Positions 1 to 10,593 of a DNA stretch of 64,000 nucleotides are shown here, in pieces. Source of the stretch: Paludisphaera mucosa (GTDB lineage Bacteria > Planctomycetota > Planctomycetia > Isosphaerales > Isosphaeraceae); the NCBI RefSeq assembly GCF_029589435.1, contig NZ_JARRAG010000002.1, forward strand, positions 5,203,303-5,267,302, in the 5' to 3' direction. Every line of letters starts with the position of its first letter. Within the stretch, counting starts at the first letter, position 1. A model generated the notes under the pieces. It was given only the letters and a program-made list of their open reading frames with translations. It was not told where the DNA came from and did not search any database. The position numbers and the translations under genes are program-made.

Positions 1-2514
1 CCCGAGGCCCGCACGGTGGCGATCCTGTTCACCGACGTCACGGCGCGTCGGCTCGACGAGCTGGAGCGCGACCGGCTGCACCGCCACGTCGCCGAGGAGC
101 GCGAGCGGCTGGCCGAGGCGTTCGAGCGGTCGCCGGCCTTCGTGGCCCTGCTCCGCGGCCCCGGCCACGTGTACGAGCGGACCAACGAGCGCTTCCTCCA
201 GCTCGTCGGCCGCCGCGACCTGATCGGCAAGTCGGTCCGCGAGGCCGTGCCCGAGGTCGGCGAGCAGGGGTATTTCGAGACGCTCGACCGGGTCTACCGG
301 ACCGGCGAGGCGTACGTCGCCACCGACCGCCGGCTGACGCTCGGCCGCGGGCCGGGGGGCGCGATGGAGGAGCGCTGGCTGGACTTCGTCTTCCAGCCCT
401 TGCTCGACCCCGACGGGGGCGTCACCGGGATCCTCATCCACGGCATCGACCTGACCGACCGCAAGCGGGCCGAGGTCCAGCTCCGCGAGAAGGACCAGCG
501 GCTCCAGCTCCTGCTGGAGAACGCCGCCGACTACGCGGTGGTCGTCACCGACCCCGGCGGGATCGTCGTCGACTGGGCGGGGGGGGCCTCGGCGGTGACC
601 GGGTTCGCCCCGGCCGACGTCCTGGGCGGGCCGGCCGACGTCCTGTTCACGCCCGAGGACCGGGAGGCCGGCAGGCCGGCGTACGAGATGGAGACGGCGG
701 CGCGCGAGGGGCGGGCCGAGGACAAGCGCTGGCACATGCGGAAGGACGGCTCCCAGTTCTTCGGCGAGGGGGTGATGGTCCCCCTGCGGGGCGACGGCGG
801 GCTGCATGGGTTCGGCAAGGTCTTCCGCGACATGACCGCCCGCAAGCGGGCCGAGGAGTCGGTCCGGTTCCTCGCCGACGCCAGCGCCTCGCTCGCCGAG
901 CTGGTCGACTACGAGAGCACGCTGCAGCGGATCGCCAACATCGCCGTCGGCGGCTTCGCCGACTGGTGCGCCGTCGACGTCCTCGACGACGACGGGGGCC
1001 GGCGGCGGCTGGCGGTCACCCGGTCGGAGCCGACGACGACCACCTCGGCGCGGGTCGCGGACGCGGCCGGCCGGGAGGCCGAGGAGATCACCGGCGTCAT
1101 CCCCCACGTCCTGCGGACCGGCGAGCCCGAGGTCGTCTTCGACCTCGCCGACCTGAAGCCGGACGCCGCGCCGCAGGGCTGGGACCGGATCCTCCGCCTG
1201 CGGGCGGCGGGGGTCCGGTCGTATCTGTGCGTCCCCGTCGTCTCCCGCGGCCGGGTCGTCGGCGGGATCACCTTCCTCAGCGCCTCGGACCGCCGCCGGT
1301 TCGGCCGCGAGGAGCTGCGGGTCGCCCAGGACCTGGCCGAGCGGGTGGCCGTCGCCATCGAGAACGCCCGGCTCTACCGCGACCTGCAAGAGGCCGACCG
1401 CCGCAAGGACGAGTTCCTGGCCACCCTGGCGCACGAGCTGCGCAACCCCCTGTCCCCGGTCCGCAACGGCGTCCAGATCCTCCGCCTCGGCGGGCCCGAC
1501 GGCGCGGCCCGCGAGCGCACGCTGGCGATGATGGACCGCCAGATCGCCCACCTCGTCCGCCTGGTCGACGACCTCATGGACGTCTCCCGCGTCACCAGCG
1601 GCAAGGTGGTCCTTCGCAGGGAGCCGGTCGACCTCCGGTCGGTCGTCGAGTCGGCCGTCGAGACCAGCCGGCAGATGATCGACGCCGGCGGCCACGGCCT
1701 GGAGGTCCGCCTCGCCGCCACCCCCCTGACGCTCGACGCCGACCGCACACGGCTGGTGCAGGTCGTCGCCAACCTGCTCAACAACGCCGCCAAGTACACC
1801 CCGCACGGCGGCCGCATCGAACTCTCCGCCGGCCGCGACGGCGACTGGGCCGTGGTGCGGGTGGCCGACACCGGGATCGGCGTCCCGGCCGACATGCTCC
1901 CCCGGATCTTCGACATGTTCACCCAGGTGGGGACGTCGCTCGACCGGGCGCAGGGGGGGCTGGGCATCGGCCTGACGCTGGTCCGCCGGCTCGTCGAGAT
2001 GCACGGCGGGACCGTCGCCGCCGAGAGCGCGGGGCCCGATCGCGGCGCGGTCTTCACCGTCCGCCTCCCCCTCGCCCGCGACCCCCAGGGGCCGGTCGAC
2101 GGCCCGGAGGCCGCGTCCGACGAGCCCGCGGCGCCCCGGCGGAACATCCTCGTCGTCGACGACAACCGCGACTCCGCCGAGAGCCTGGCGCAGCTGCTGG
2201 GCCTGCAGGGCCACGACGTCCGCACCGCCCACGACGGCCCCGAGGCCCTGCGCACGCTCGAGACCTTCCGCCCCCACCTGATCCTGCTCGACCTCGGCCT
2301 GCCCGGCATGAGCGGCTTCGAGGTCGCCCGCCGCATCCGCGCCAGCGTCGGCCTCAAGGGCGTTCGCCTCGCCGCACTCACCGGCTGGGGCCAGGACGAG
2401 GACCGCCGCCGCACCCGCGAGGCCGGCTTCGACCACCACCTCGTCAAGCCCGCCGACCCCGCGGCCGTCGAGGCCATCCTGGCCGACCTCGAAGCTCCCC
2501 CGCGCGTCTCCTGA
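1..2514 (+). CDS. Hybrid sensor histidine kinase/response regulator (5' end outside window)
   Basis: Signal-transducing kinase that autophosphorylates on His and passes the phosphate to its own receiver domain. The frame is open to base 1, and the first visible residues (a LFTDVTAR segment) look like the end of a PAS domain, so the gene begins upstream. Numbering from an internal GTG at 16: PAS about 30-150, PAS about 165-280, GAF about 285-455, then HisKA with the phospho-acceptor in AHELRN (H473). The HATPase follows, with the N box NLLNNAAKY near 586, DTGIGVP near 618 and GGLGIGL near 648. The C-terminal receiver has VVDDN near 713 and the phospho-Asp in LLDLGLPG (D759), plus the conserved Lys in HLVKP. 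No transmembrane segment is visible in this part. The input signal and output are unknown; no partner regulator gene adjoins it. Confidence 0.93.
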   Translation, partial: PEARTVAILFTDVTARRLDELERDRLHRHVAEERERLAEAFERSPAFVALLRGPGHVYERTNERFLQLVGRRDLIGKSVREAVPEVGEQGYFETLDRVYRTGEAYVATDRRLTLGRGPGGAMEERWLDFVFQPLLDPDGGVTGILIHGIDLTDRKRAEVQLREKDQRLQLLLENAADYAVVVTDPGGIVVDWAGGASAVTGFAPADVLGGPADVLFTPEDREAGRPAYEMETAAREGRAEDKRWHMRKDGSQFFGEGVMVPLRGDGGLHGFGKVFRDMTARKRAEESVRFLADASASLAELVDYESTLQRIANIAVGGFADWCAVDVLDDDGGRRRLAVTRSEPTTTTSARVADAAGREAEEITGVIPHVLRTGEPEVVFDLADLKPDAAPQGWDRILRLRAAGVRSYLCVPVVSRGRVVGGITFLSASDRRRFGREELRVAQDLAERVAVAIENARLYRDLQEADRRKDEFLATLAHELRNPLSPVRNGVQILRLGGPDGAARERTLAMMDRQIAHLVRLVDDLMDVSRVTSGKVVLRREPVDLRSVVESAVETSRQMIDAGGHGLEVRLAATPLTLDADRTRLVQVVANLLNNAAKYTPHGGRIELSAGRDGDWAVVRVADTGIGVPADMLPRIFDMFTQVGTSLDRAQGGLGIGLTLVRRLVEMHGGTVAAESAGPDRGAVFTVRLPLARDPQGPVDGPEAASDEPAAPRRNILVVDDNRDSAESLAQLLGLQGHDVRTAHDGPEALRTLETFRPHLILLDLGLPGMSGFEVARRIRASVGLKGVRLAALTGWGQDEDRRRTREAGFDHHLVKPADPAAVEAILADLEAPPRVS

Positions 2515-2524
2515 GGCCCCTCGA

Positions 2525-3688
2525 TCACGGTCCCGGCGGCGGCGGACCGAGGGAGACGCTTTCCTCCGATTCCGAAGCCGACGGGCTCGTCCGGGCGTCG
2601 GGTGCGAGGTCGTACGAGAAGGCCCCCAGCAGGTCCCCCCGCGCGCCGCCGTGGCAGGCGACGCACGCGGCGAGGCTCCGGACGGCCCCCAGCATCCGCA
2701 CCGAGTCGCCGTCCCGGGCGACGACCAGGTCTTCCCCCCGCCGCAGCGCCCCCAGGGCGGGCCCCTCGAAGCGGTCGAGCGGCCGGGTCGGCTTGCCGTG
2801 GAGCCGGTCCATCCGCGGCAGCTCGGCCGAGGTGTAGACGACCGGCTCCTCGTGCAACAGGAGGCTCGCCAGCTCCAGGTTCCGCAGCTTCCAGCGACTC
2901 GCCGGCTCGGGGATCCGGCTGAACTGGTGCGTCTCGAAGCCGGCGACGTGCCGGCGGTCCCGGACGTAGCCGAACCCCTCGGGATTCACGAAGTCCAGGA
3001 TGCTCGCCTCCAGCAGGGGCCCCAGCGGGGCCTCCGCCTCGGGGTCGACGCCTCGCAGTTCGCCGGGCGATCCGCTAAAGGGGATCCGGGGGCCCGGCTG
3101 GCGAGGGACCCCGGCCTTACGAAGGCCCACGGCGAGAAGCGCCTCGCTGGGCCTGAGCATCCGCGCCACCCCGAACCCCGGTGCGTCGATGAAAGATCCG
3201 ACCGTGTTCTCGTGCAGGATGCGGAGTTGCCAGCCCCGGAATTCGCCCTCGTAACCGCCACTCTCCTCCAGGCGGGCGAGCCGCGCCAGCGAATCCGGGC
3301 CCGGCGGAGACTCGGCCGCGTCGGCCCGGGGCGCCGGCACCCGCGCCTCCATCGATTCGAGCGGATACAGGCCGCGCAGCCGCGCCGCCTCGCGGAAGGA
3401 CGAGTGCGCCATCAGCCCGCCGATCCCGTAGGCGATCACGGTCGCGCCCAGGGCCATTCGCCGGAAGGCCGCCGGTCCGCCCCCTCTCACCCCCCAGAGG
3501 ATGGCGACGACGCAGAGCAACAAGGCCTGGATCATCACGGTCGGGAGGACGAGCATCAGCAGGAAGGGCCCGAAGGCGAAGACCCCGGCGATGATGATGA
3601 TCCACGCCCTCGCGTCCGCGCCCCGCCGGGAGGCCCTGTCGACCGCCAGCAGCAAGAGCGCCGAGACGACCAGCGAGATGATGAGCAT
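2525..3688 (-). CDS. Membrane protein with a C-terminal CxxCH haem motif, unknown function
   Basis: The 387-residue protein starts with about three hydrophobic helices (residues 1-20, 28-65, 77-95) followed by a roughly 290-residue hydrophilic part. Near the C terminus is CVACHGG, a single c-type haem attachment motif, so the soluble part is probably exported and binds one haem. The segment containing GWQLRILHEN and HQFSRIPEP resembles no family I can name. The stop lies 10 bases from the stop of the convergent histidine kinase. The HlyD-like gene upstream is on the same strand but 111 bases away. A redox or gas sensor is possible, but nothing in the sequence proves it. Confidence 0.75.
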   Translation of the reverse strand: MLIISLVVSALLLLAVDRASRRGADARAWIIIIAGVFAFGPFLLMLVLPTVMIQALLLCVVAILWGVRGGGPAAFRRMALGATVIAYGIGGLMAHSSFREAARLRGLYPLESMEARVPAPRADAAESPPGPDSLARLARLEESGGYEGEFRGWQLRILHENTVGSFIDAPGFGVARMLRPSEALLAVGLRKAGVPRQPGPRIPFSGSPGELRGVDPEAEAPLGPLLEASILDFVNPEGFGYVRDRRHVAGFETHQFSRIPEPASRWKLRNLELASLLLHEEPVVYTSAELPRMDRLHGKPTRPLDRFEGPALGALRRGEDLVVARDGDSVRMLGAVRSLAACVACHGGARGDLLGAFSYDLAPDARTSPSASESEESVSLGPPPPGP

Positions 3689-3799
3689 GGGCCCGCCCCG
3701 GCGAGAGAGAGGAACGTCGCGCCTCGCACTACGACAAGTGTAGTGAAGGGGCGAGGCGAATTCCAGCTCCTCGGGCCGGGAAGTTCGGGCGAGCGCGGC

Positions 3800-5308
3800 T
3801 CAGCGCCAGTCGGACGGGCCGGCGGCGATGGCCGCGAAGGCTTCCTGCTTCTCCGACTCGGTCATCATGGCCATGGGTGACATCGAGACCTCTTCGCCTT
3901 CGCGGAGGCCCTCGACGACCTCGATCATCTCCTCGTTGCAGCCCCCGAGCCGGACGCCGCGGCGGACCATGCCGTCGGGCGTGTTGACGTAGACGTAGCT
4001 GTCGCCCCGGATCTGGAGGATCGACTTGAGGGGGACGGCCAGCACGTCCTCGGTCTCGCTGACGAGGATCTCGACCTGCGCCGTCATCCCCGGCCGCACC
4101 GACGTCGGCGCCTGGTCGATGGCGACCAGGGTCGTGTACAGCCGCGAGTCGAACGGGGGCGGCATGCTCGGGTCGGCCATCGTCTGGACCACCGTGACGG
4201 CCCCCGCGAGCCCCACGCCGGGGAGGGCGTCGATCTTGATGCGGGCCCGCTGGCCCGGCCCGATCCGGTTGAGGATCGACTCGTCGGCCTTGGCGTTGAC
4301 CCGCATGGAGGCGAAGTCGGGGATCTTGATGAGCGTCTGGCCCTCGCGGACCGAGGTCCCCTCCTGGATCAGCTCCTGCTGGCTGCCGCCCCGCATCATC
4401 GCGTCGTTGGCGTGGACGACCAGGCCGTCGGCCGGCGCGAGCAGCTTGCAGCGCTCGATCTGGGTCTCGTACTTCTTCCGCTTCGACTCCTCGAGCGCGA
4501 ACTTCGCCGACTTCGACAGCTCGTCGCTGCGGGCCTTCTGGACGGCCGCGGTCAGCTCGATGATCTTCTTGCGCTTCGTGAACCCCTCGAGCAGGTCGAT
4601 CTTGCCCTTGGTCCGGCCGAGCGTGATCTCGTTGTTGGCCTTCGAGTCGCGGTCGGAGATGGTCTGCGACTTGGTGACGAACCCCAGGGCGAACATCCGG
4701 CCCGACCAGTCGAAGCGCTGGATGGCCTGGGCCAGGTTGGTCTCGGCCATCTTGAGCGCGATGTCGGCGTCCTGCTTCGCCTGGGGATAGGTCCCCCCCT
4801 CGTACTCGCGGAGGGCGAACTCGGCGACCTCGCGGGTCTTGGTGGCGCTCTGGACGTCGGCCTCGGCCTGCTGGACGGTGATCCTCTCGGTGGTCAGCTT
4901 GTCGCGGAGCGGCGCCGAGTCCAGCTCGCAGACCAGGTCCCCCTTCTTGACCGACGAGCCGTCGGGCGCGATGAAGAGGATCGTGGTCTGGCCCTCGACG
5001 CGGTTGATCACCTCGCGGTTCTTGCCGCTTTCGAGGCTCCCCCGCAGCGAGAACGTGACCGGGATCCGGGTCTTGGCCGCCCGGTGCCGGGGCGAGCCCG
5101 CACCCAGCCGCGCCGGCCTGCCGACGCCCGAGTAGACCGCCGCGGCGATCCCCGCCGCCGCGATCAGGCCGATCGCCGTGAGGCCCTTCCAGCGCGACCG
5201 CTTGCGGACCTTCGGCGGCGGGCCATCCCCGGGCAGGATGGCCGCGGCCGGGCTCCAGCCGTTCGAGGAGGCCTGGGGATCGTCGATCGCGGTCGTCGAG
5301 GTCGTCAT
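3800..5308 (-). CDS. HlyD/RND-type periplasmic adaptor (membrane fusion protein)
   Basis: Adaptor that links an inner-membrane transporter to the outer layers. The 502-residue protein has a cytoplasmic N terminus, one helix at about 42-60, and a barrel-sandwich start around residue 95 ([15 protein letters not shown]). A long alpha-helical hairpin rich in Lys/Glu spans about 115-290, then comes the second lipoyl half ([13 protein letters not shown]) and a beta-barrel segment with [13 protein letters not shown] near 410. The C terminus has LREGEEVSM. The start is supported by GGAG about 10 bases upstream. No ABC or RND pump gene is beside it in the window, so its transporter partner is unknown; partner genes may be elsewhere. 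Confidence 0.88.
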   Translation of the reverse strand: MTTSTTAIDDPQASSNGWSPAAAILPGDGPPPKVRKRSRWKGLTAIGLIAAAGIAAAVYSGVGRPARLGAGSPRHRAAKTRIPVTFSLRGSLESGKNREVINRVEGQTTILFIAPDGSSVKKGDLVCELDSAPLRDKLTTERITVQQAEADVQSATKTREVAEFALREYEGGTYPQAKQDADIALKMAETNLAQAIQRFDWSGRMFALGFVTKSQTISDRDSKANNEITLGRTKGKIDLLEGFTKRKKIIELTAAVQKARSDELSKSAKFALEESKRKKYETQIERCKLLAPADGLVVHANDAMMRGGSQQELIQEGTSVREGQTLIKIPDFASMRVNAKADESILNRIGPGQRARIKIDALPGVGLAGAVTVVQTMADPSMPPPFDSRLYTTLVAIDQAPTSVRPGMTAQVEILVSETEDVLAVPLKSILQIRGDSYVYVNTPDGMVRRGVRLGGCNEEMIEVVEGLREGEEVSMSPMAMMTESEKQEAFAAIAAGPSDWR

Positions 5309-5746
5309 CTTGGGCCGTCTCCGTCGCAGCCAACCTCGCGGGCCCTCGCGGGGGCGGCCCGCGGTCCACTTCGCCCCCTACCCCATAGAAGCGACGCCGC
5401 CCGGCCCTCCGGACGCGGAATCGCCCGGCCCCGTCGTTTTCCCGGCCGCCTTCCACAATCCTACCCCGACGCAGCATTCCCGGCGAGGCTCGCCGGCGAG
5501 GATCCTGAGGACCATGCCGCGTGGGCGGTCGCAAGGCGATCATCGGAACGCCGACGCCCGCCGCGGACGCCCATCGGCCTCGACCCCAAGGTCGCCTGGA
5601 AAAGCTGGGGGTGGGTCGTCGGCTTGACCCTCCCCGTCACGTTCGCCATACTGCCGACCGACCTTCGACGAATAGCTTCATTGAGGCCGCCAATGCGCTC
5701 CCGGCGTCGATGGGGCGAACCATCTTCACGAGAATGGAGTCCGGCG
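5309..5746. other. Gene-free divergent intergenic region
   Basis: This 438-base stretch separates the minus-strand HlyD-like gene from the plus-strand DUF1559 gene, so it should contain both promoters. I see no convincing -35/-10 pair, no RNA gene, and no reading frame with good codon character. Confidence 0.5.
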
Positions 5747-6703
5747 ATGGATGCCCTGGCCCTCCGATCGGCTTCCGGCGAGAGCATGGAGACGCGACGC
5801 GGCCGTTGCGGATCGCGCGCCGCTTTCACGCTGATCGAGCTGCTGGTCGCCGTCTCGATCGTCGGCCTGCTGCTCGCGTTGCTCCTCCCCGCCGTCCAGT
5901 CCGCGCGCGAGGCCGCGCGGCGCATGCAATGCACCAACAACTTGCGGCAACTGGGCCTGGCGATGCATCTCTACGCCGAGCAGACGGGGCGGTTCCCGTT
6001 GGTCCAGCATCAGTATCGCAACTATCTGATGTTCTGCGACGTCCCCGCCTACAACGCCTACAACTTCGCCGTCGACGTGGACTGGATGGCCAATACGACC
6101 GTCGACCTGATGGATTGGGAAACGTTCCACTGTCCATCCGACCCCGAGTCGAAGAAGGCCCTCTTCAGCTATCCAACCTGCTGGGGCGATGGGGACATGA
6201 ACGGGATCTTCAGCAACATCCCCTTCGTTACGCACTGGACCTCGCTGGTCGAGGTCAGCGACGGACTCGGCAACACCGCGGCCGCCTCGGAATTCCTGGT
6301 CGGGGCCCTGCCCCCCACGGAAAGTCGCCGCCTGTACTATCAACCGGCGGAGCAGCCGACGTCGCCCATGGCACCCCCCTGGGGCCCGGATCGGCTGTTC
6401 TCCCGTTGCCTCGATCTGAAGGATATGGTCCCGCTGGTCGGGATCTTCATGGGGCAGGCCGACCTCCACGGGGGGCCGATTCAGTACAGCCACTTTCTCA
6501 CGCCCAACCGCCCGTCCTGCCAGAGCATGGGTCGGCTACCAACCCCCGAGGCGGCTATCACGGCGAGCAGCTTCCACCCCGGCGGCGTGAATCTGCTGAG
6601 GGCCGACGGCCGCGTCGGCTTCGTCAAGGACTCGATCGATCGAGGCGCCTGGAGGGCGATGGGGACGCGCGCCGGCGGCGAGATCGTCCAGGGCTCCGAT
6701 TGA
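5747..6703 (+). CDS. DUF1559 protein with prepilin-type N terminus
   Basis: A 318-residue member of the family expanded in planctomycetes. The N terminus carries the type IV pilin/pseudopilin methylation motif [20 protein letters not shown], cleaved after the residue before Phe in related proteins, and the helix runs into [19 protein letters not shown]. The C terminus has the family signature of a conserved His-Pro-Gly-Gly and an ADGRV strand, ending in TRAGGEIV. The ATG at 5747 is chosen because a GGAG lies 7 bases before it; the ATG at 5786 is an alternative. The frame is open far upstream, but that part is antisense to the HlyD-like gene. It is probably a pseudopilin-like surface or secretion component; the exact role is unknown. 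Confidence 0.9.
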   Translation: MDALALRSASGESMETRRGRCGSRAAFTLIELLVAVSIVGLLLALLLPAVQSAREAARRMQCTNNLRQLGLAMHLYAEQTGRFPLVQHQYRNYLMFCDVPAYNAYNFAVDVDWMANTTVDLMDWETFHCPSDPESKKALFSYPTCWGDGDMNGIFSNIPFVTHWTSLVEVSDGLGNTAAASEFLVGALPPTESRRLYYQPAEQPTSPMAPPWGPDRLFSRCLDLKDMVPLVGIFMGQADLHGGPIQYSHFLTPNRPSCQSMGRLPTPEAAITASSFHPGGVNLLRADGRVGFVKDSIDRGAWRAMGTRAGGEIVQGSD

Positions 6704-6745
6704 GAGACCACCGGGGCGACGGTCCTCCGGTCGATCGGGCGGCGA

Positions 6746-9700
6746 TTACTCGCCCCCCGAGCTTGTGGACAGGTCTTCCGGGGCGAAGCCGCGGCGCATG
6801 GTGTTCTCGGTGATGGAGCGGGTGAGGAGGTATTCCAGCAGGTATTCCGAGCCGCCCGCCTTGGCGCCGACGCCCGAGAGCTTGAAGCCGCCGAAGGGCT
6901 GGCGGTCGACGGCCGCGCCGGTGATGGTGCGGTTGATGTAGAGGTTGCCGACGCGGAACTCGCGGCGGACGCGCTCGATCGTCACCGGGCTCCGCGAGTA
7001 GAGGCCGCCGGTCAGGGCGTACGAGGTCCCCTCGGCGATGGCCAGGGCGTCGGTCAGGTCCTTCGCCTTCAACACGGCCAGGATCGGGCCGAAGATCTCC
7101 TCCTGGGCGACGCGGGCGTCGGCCGCGACGTCGGCGACGATCAAGGGGCCGACGAACGAGCCCAGTCGGGCCTGCTCGGAGACGTCCACGTCGAGGACGA
7201 CGCGGCCCTCCTGGAGCGCGACCCCGCGGTATTCGAGGATCCGCTTCTGGGCGTCGGCGTCGATGACCGGGCCGACGAAGGTGTCGGGGTCGGCCGCGGG
7301 GCCGACGCGGAGCGACTTGCCGGCCTCGGCGAGGCGGGCGACGAAGGCGTCGTAGACCCCCTCCAGCACGACGACCCGCGAGCAGGCCGAGCACTTCTGG
7401 CCGGCGTAGCCGAAGGCGCTCTGCAGCACGCCGACGACCGCCTCGTCGAGGTCGGCGTCGTCGTCGACGATGATCGCGTTCTTGCCCCCCATCTCGGCGA
7501 TCACCCGCTTGACGTGGTCCTGCCCCGGCGGCGTGTCGGCCGCCTGCTTGTTCAGGAGCAGCCCCACCGGCCGCGAGCCGGTGAACGAGACGACGTCGAC
7601 ACGGCGGTCGTTCACCAGGGCCTGGCCGACCTCCTCGCCCTCGCCGGGGAGGTACTGCAGGGCCCCCTTCGGGACGCCCGCCTCGTGGAGGATCTCGACG
7701 AGCTTCGCGGCGACGACCGGCGACTGTTCGGCCGGCTTGAGGATCACGGCGCAGCCGGCGACGAGCGGGGCGACCGTCATGCCGCAGGGGATGGCCAGCG
7801 GGAAGTTCCAGGGCGGGATCACCACGGCCACCCCGCGTGGCAGGCGGTCGCAGACGTTGGTCTCGCCGGGTACGTCGCGACGCCTCGGCTCGGCTAGGCG
7901 GACCATCTCGCGGGCGTAGAACTCGCAGAAGTCGATCGCCTCGGCGACGTCGCCGTCGGCCTCGCGCCAGGGCTTGCCGCACTCGTAGACCTCCCACGCC
8001 GCCAGCTCGAACTTGCGGCGGCGGAGGATCGCGGCGGCCCGCACCAGGACCGCGGCCCGCTCGGCGGCCGGGGTCGACGACCACGGGCCCACGGCGGCGC
8101 GGGCGACGGCGACGGCCCGGTCGGCGTGGCCGGCGTCGGCGGTGGAGACCCGGCCGACGACCCGCGTCGACCGGCTCGGGTCGACCGACTCGGCCAGCCG
8201 GTCGGGCGTCTCGATCGCCCGGCCGTCGAGGATCAGGGGGTACGTCCGGCCCAGCTCGGACTCGACCTTGCGGAGGGCCGCGGCCATGGCCTCGCGGTTC
8301 TCGGCGCGGGCGAAGTCGAGGAGGGGCTCGTTGCGGAACGGCGGCGGCTCGGCGGGCGCGGCCTGGGGGGCGGGGCGTCGCGTCTTGGTCCACATGGCTC
8401 CGGTCTCCTCGGGGTCGCGCAAGAGGTCGTCGATCGCGACGCCCGACGCGCCGCTGGCCTTGAGGAAGGATTCGTTCGAGGTGTTTTCCAGCAGGCGGCG
8501 GACGAGGTACGCCATCCCGGGGAGCATCGCGCCGTAGGGGGTGTAGACCCGCACCCGGCAGCCGCGGGCGACGAGGGCGTCGTTGATCGCGTCGCCCATG
8601 CCGTGGAGCGTCTGCAGCTCGTAGGCGTCGATCGGCAGGCCCACGACCTCGGCCGTGGCGATCGCGTGGGCCAGGCTCCGCAGGTTGTGGCTGGCGATCG
8701 CCGGCCGCAGGTTGCCGCGGCGCTCCATCAAGAACCGCGTGCAGCGCTCGTAGTTGGCGTCGCTCCGCCACTTCTGCAGGTAGACCGGCTCGGGCCAGTT
8801 GTGGCGGCGGGAGGTCAGGACCTCGTAGTCCCAGTACGCCCCCTTGACCAGGCGGATCGTGATCGGCGCGCCGCGACGCTCGACGAAGGCGTCGAGCCGC
8901 CGCAGCTCGGCCTCGGCGTCGGGCTGATACGCCTGGACGACGATGCCCACGTCGGGCCAGTCGCGGAACTCGGGCTCGCCCAGGACGGCCTCGAACAGGT
9001 CGTAGCTGAGCGTCCGGTAGTCGTACTGCTCCATGTCGACGTGGACGTACGCGCCGTGCTCCCGCGCGGTGCGGAGGATGGGGCGGAGGCGCTCGGCGGT
9101 GCGTTCGATGGTCGCCGAGGGGGCGATCGGGTCGAACCAGGTCGTCAGGCTGGAGAGCTTGAGCGAGAGGTTGACGCGGGGCAGGGGCCCGTCGGCGTCG
9201 CGGTCGATCCGGGGGTTCTCGGGCTGCGCCGCGAGCGGGCCGGCGAGGCCGCGGATCAGGTCGAGGCAGGTCTGCTGGTAGGCGTCGGCCTCGCGCTCGC
9301 TGACGATCGCCTCGCCCAGCAGGTCGGCCGTGAAGGCGACGCCCCGCGCGCGGAGCTGCAGCACCGTCTGGAAGGCCTCGTCGGGCGTCGCGCCGGCGAT
9401 GAACTTGCGGGCCATGACCTCGGCCGCCGCCCGCGCCGACTTCGCCAGGAGCCCCTCGCGATGCGACCCCTCCGGCGCCAGCGCGACCGAGGTGCGCAGC
9501 CACCAGGGGACGCGGTCGCCGGCCTCGTCGAGGTATTCGGCCAGGTGCCGCCGCACGGCCGAGGGCGTCTTCAGCGCCGGCAGCACGTCGATGAACCGGA
9601 AGAGCTGGACGCGGACCTCGGGGTCGTCGAGGGTCGCCCCCATGAAGCGGTCCTCCCACCAGGCCCGCCGCCAGGGGCGCGACGCGCCCGCGACGCGCGC

Positions 9701-9808
9701 GAACAGCTCGCGGCCGATCGCCCGCGTCCGCTCCTCGATCCGCCCCCGGTCGACCGGCCCGATCGCTCTCGCGTTCGCGCCGATGACCCCCGCCGATGTC
9801 GTCGCCAT
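6746..9808 (-). CDS. putA: Bifunctional proline dehydrogenase / L-glutamate gamma-semialdehyde dehydrogenase PutA
   Basis: Oxidises proline to P5C (FAD) and then to glutamate (NAD) in one 1020-residue chain. The N-terminal half is the proline dehydrogenase barrel, with motifs such as RLVKGAYWD and the YTPYG segment. The C-terminal half is an aldehyde dehydrogenase with FTGSRPVG for NAD binding, the general-base Glu in AEMGGKNA, and the nucleophile in GQKCSACS (C806). There is no N-terminal ribbon-helix-helix DNA-binding domain, so this is the short, non-regulatory PutA form. The start at 9808 is preferred over an in-frame ATG 46 codons upstream because a purine-rich GGAAAGG precedes it. It is convergent with the DUF1559 gene and stands alone. 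Confidence 0.96.
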   Translation of the reverse strand: MATTSAGVIGANARAIGPVDRGRIEERTRAIGRELFARVAGASRPWRRAWWEDRFMGATLDDPEVRVQLFRFIDVLPALKTPSAVRRHLAEYLDEAGDRVPWWLRTSVALAPEGSHREGLLAKSARAAAEVMARKFIAGATPDEAFQTVLQLRARGVAFTADLLGEAIVSEREADAYQQTCLDLIRGLAGPLAAQPENPRIDRDADGPLPRVNLSLKLSSLTTWFDPIAPSATIERTAERLRPILRTAREHGAYVHVDMEQYDYRTLSYDLFEAVLGEPEFRDWPDVGIVVQAYQPDAEAELRRLDAFVERRGAPITIRLVKGAYWDYEVLTSRRHNWPEPVYLQKWRSDANYERCTRFLMERRGNLRPAIASHNLRSLAHAIATAEVVGLPIDAYELQTLHGMGDAINDALVARGCRVRVYTPYGAMLPGMAYLVRRLLENTSNESFLKASGASGVAIDDLLRDPEETGAMWTKTRRPAPQAAPAEPPPFRNEPLLDFARAENREAMAAALRKVESELGRTYPLILDGRAIETPDRLAESVDPSRSTRVVGRVSTADAGHADRAVAVARAAVGPWSSTPAAERAAVLVRAAAILRRRKFELAAWEVYECGKPWREADGDVAEAIDFCEFYAREMVRLAEPRRRDVPGETNVCDRLPRGVAVVIPPWNFPLAIPCGMTVAPLVAGCAVILKPAEQSPVVAAKLVEILHEAGVPKGALQYLPGEGEEVGQALVNDRRVDVVSFTGSRPVGLLLNKQAADTPPGQDHVKRVIAEMGGKNAIIVDDDADLDEAVVGVLQSAFGYAGQKCSACSRVVVLEGVYDAFVARLAEAGKSLRVGPAADPDTFVGPVIDADAQKRILEYRGVALQEGRVVLDVDVSEQARLGSFVGPLIVADVAADARVAQEEIFGPILAVLKAKDLTDALAIAEGTSYALTGGLYSRSPVTIERVRREFRVGNLYINRTITGAAVDRQPFGGFKLSGVGAKAGGSEYLLEYLLTRSITENTMRRGFAPEDLSTSSGGE

Positions 9809-10079
9809 GCCGCCCGCCTTTCCCCACACTGACTCGATCGCGAGAGGTTTCCTCCCCATTCTACGACCCACGGTCGAGCCCGGCCCATGGCCCGCGCCCG
9901 AGACGGGGCGCCGAGGGCCGTTTCGAGGATGCGGACGTGGACGCATGCATCGCCGTCGCGGCGGATTTCGGAACGCTTCGCCCGTCTTCTCGATAAGATC
10001 GACGCCGATAGGATGTGATTATCGAATGCCAGAGGGCGGGCGGTTCGCGCGATCCTGTTTCGAACGAGGAGGAGGGACG

Positions 10080-10472
10080 ATGTCCATCGACTTCGCGACC
10101 GATTTCAGCATGACGAAGGGGCTCACAGACGGTGAGCGGGCGCAGTGGGGGCTCGCGTCGGTCATCATCGGGGCCGCGCTCGTGCTGGCGGCCCCGATGG
10201 CCATGATCTACTGCCTGCTCCTCTGGCGGTCGGAATACACGAACATCCCGGTGATCCCGGCCTTCATCGGTGCGGTGGTCAGCCTGGCGGCGATCCTGGG
10301 GCTGGCGGGCTTCGGCGTCGCGGCGGGCCTCAAGGGGCGTCGGCTCGCGGGCGATCCGCGGCCCTCGCCGCTGGCGACGGCGGGCGTCGCCAGCGGCGCG
10401 GCGGCGATCGTCCTCTGGATCGTCGTGGGGATCGACCTCTTACTGATCCTGGCCACGTTCGCGGCGCGATGA
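10080..10472 (+). CDS. Small membrane protein, unknown function
   Basis: A 130-residue protein with three strongly hydrophobic segments, about residues 25-47, 57-80 and 98-125, separated by short polar loops; the loop after the second contains KGRRLAGDPRPSP. An unusually strong AGGAGGAGGG ribosome binding site lies just before the ATG. The layout resembles DUF4190-like small membrane proteins, but I would not assign it. It is followed at 121 bases by a YIP1-like gene on the same strand. Confidence 0.72.
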   Translation: MSIDFATDFSMTKGLTDGERAQWGLASVIIGAALVLAAPMAMIYCLLLWRSEYTNIPVIPAFIGAVVSLAAILGLAGFGVAAGLKGRRLAGDPRPSPLATAGVASGAAAIVLWIVVGIDLLLILATFAAR

Positions 10473-10593
10473 GCGGTCGGCGGCTTCGCGAAAACTAGCG
10501 TTTTCGGCGATGGTCCTGGATTGGCGCTTGCGGCAGGGATAGGATGGTCCCTCCTCTCCAGGATGGATCACCGACCCGTCGAGAGAGCCGCAT

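Noticed and set aside
4412..5746. N-terminal extension of the DUF1559 gene by about 445 codons
   Set aside because: It runs antisense through the HlyD-like gene. The pilin-type motif must be close to the start, and a ribosome site precedes 5747.
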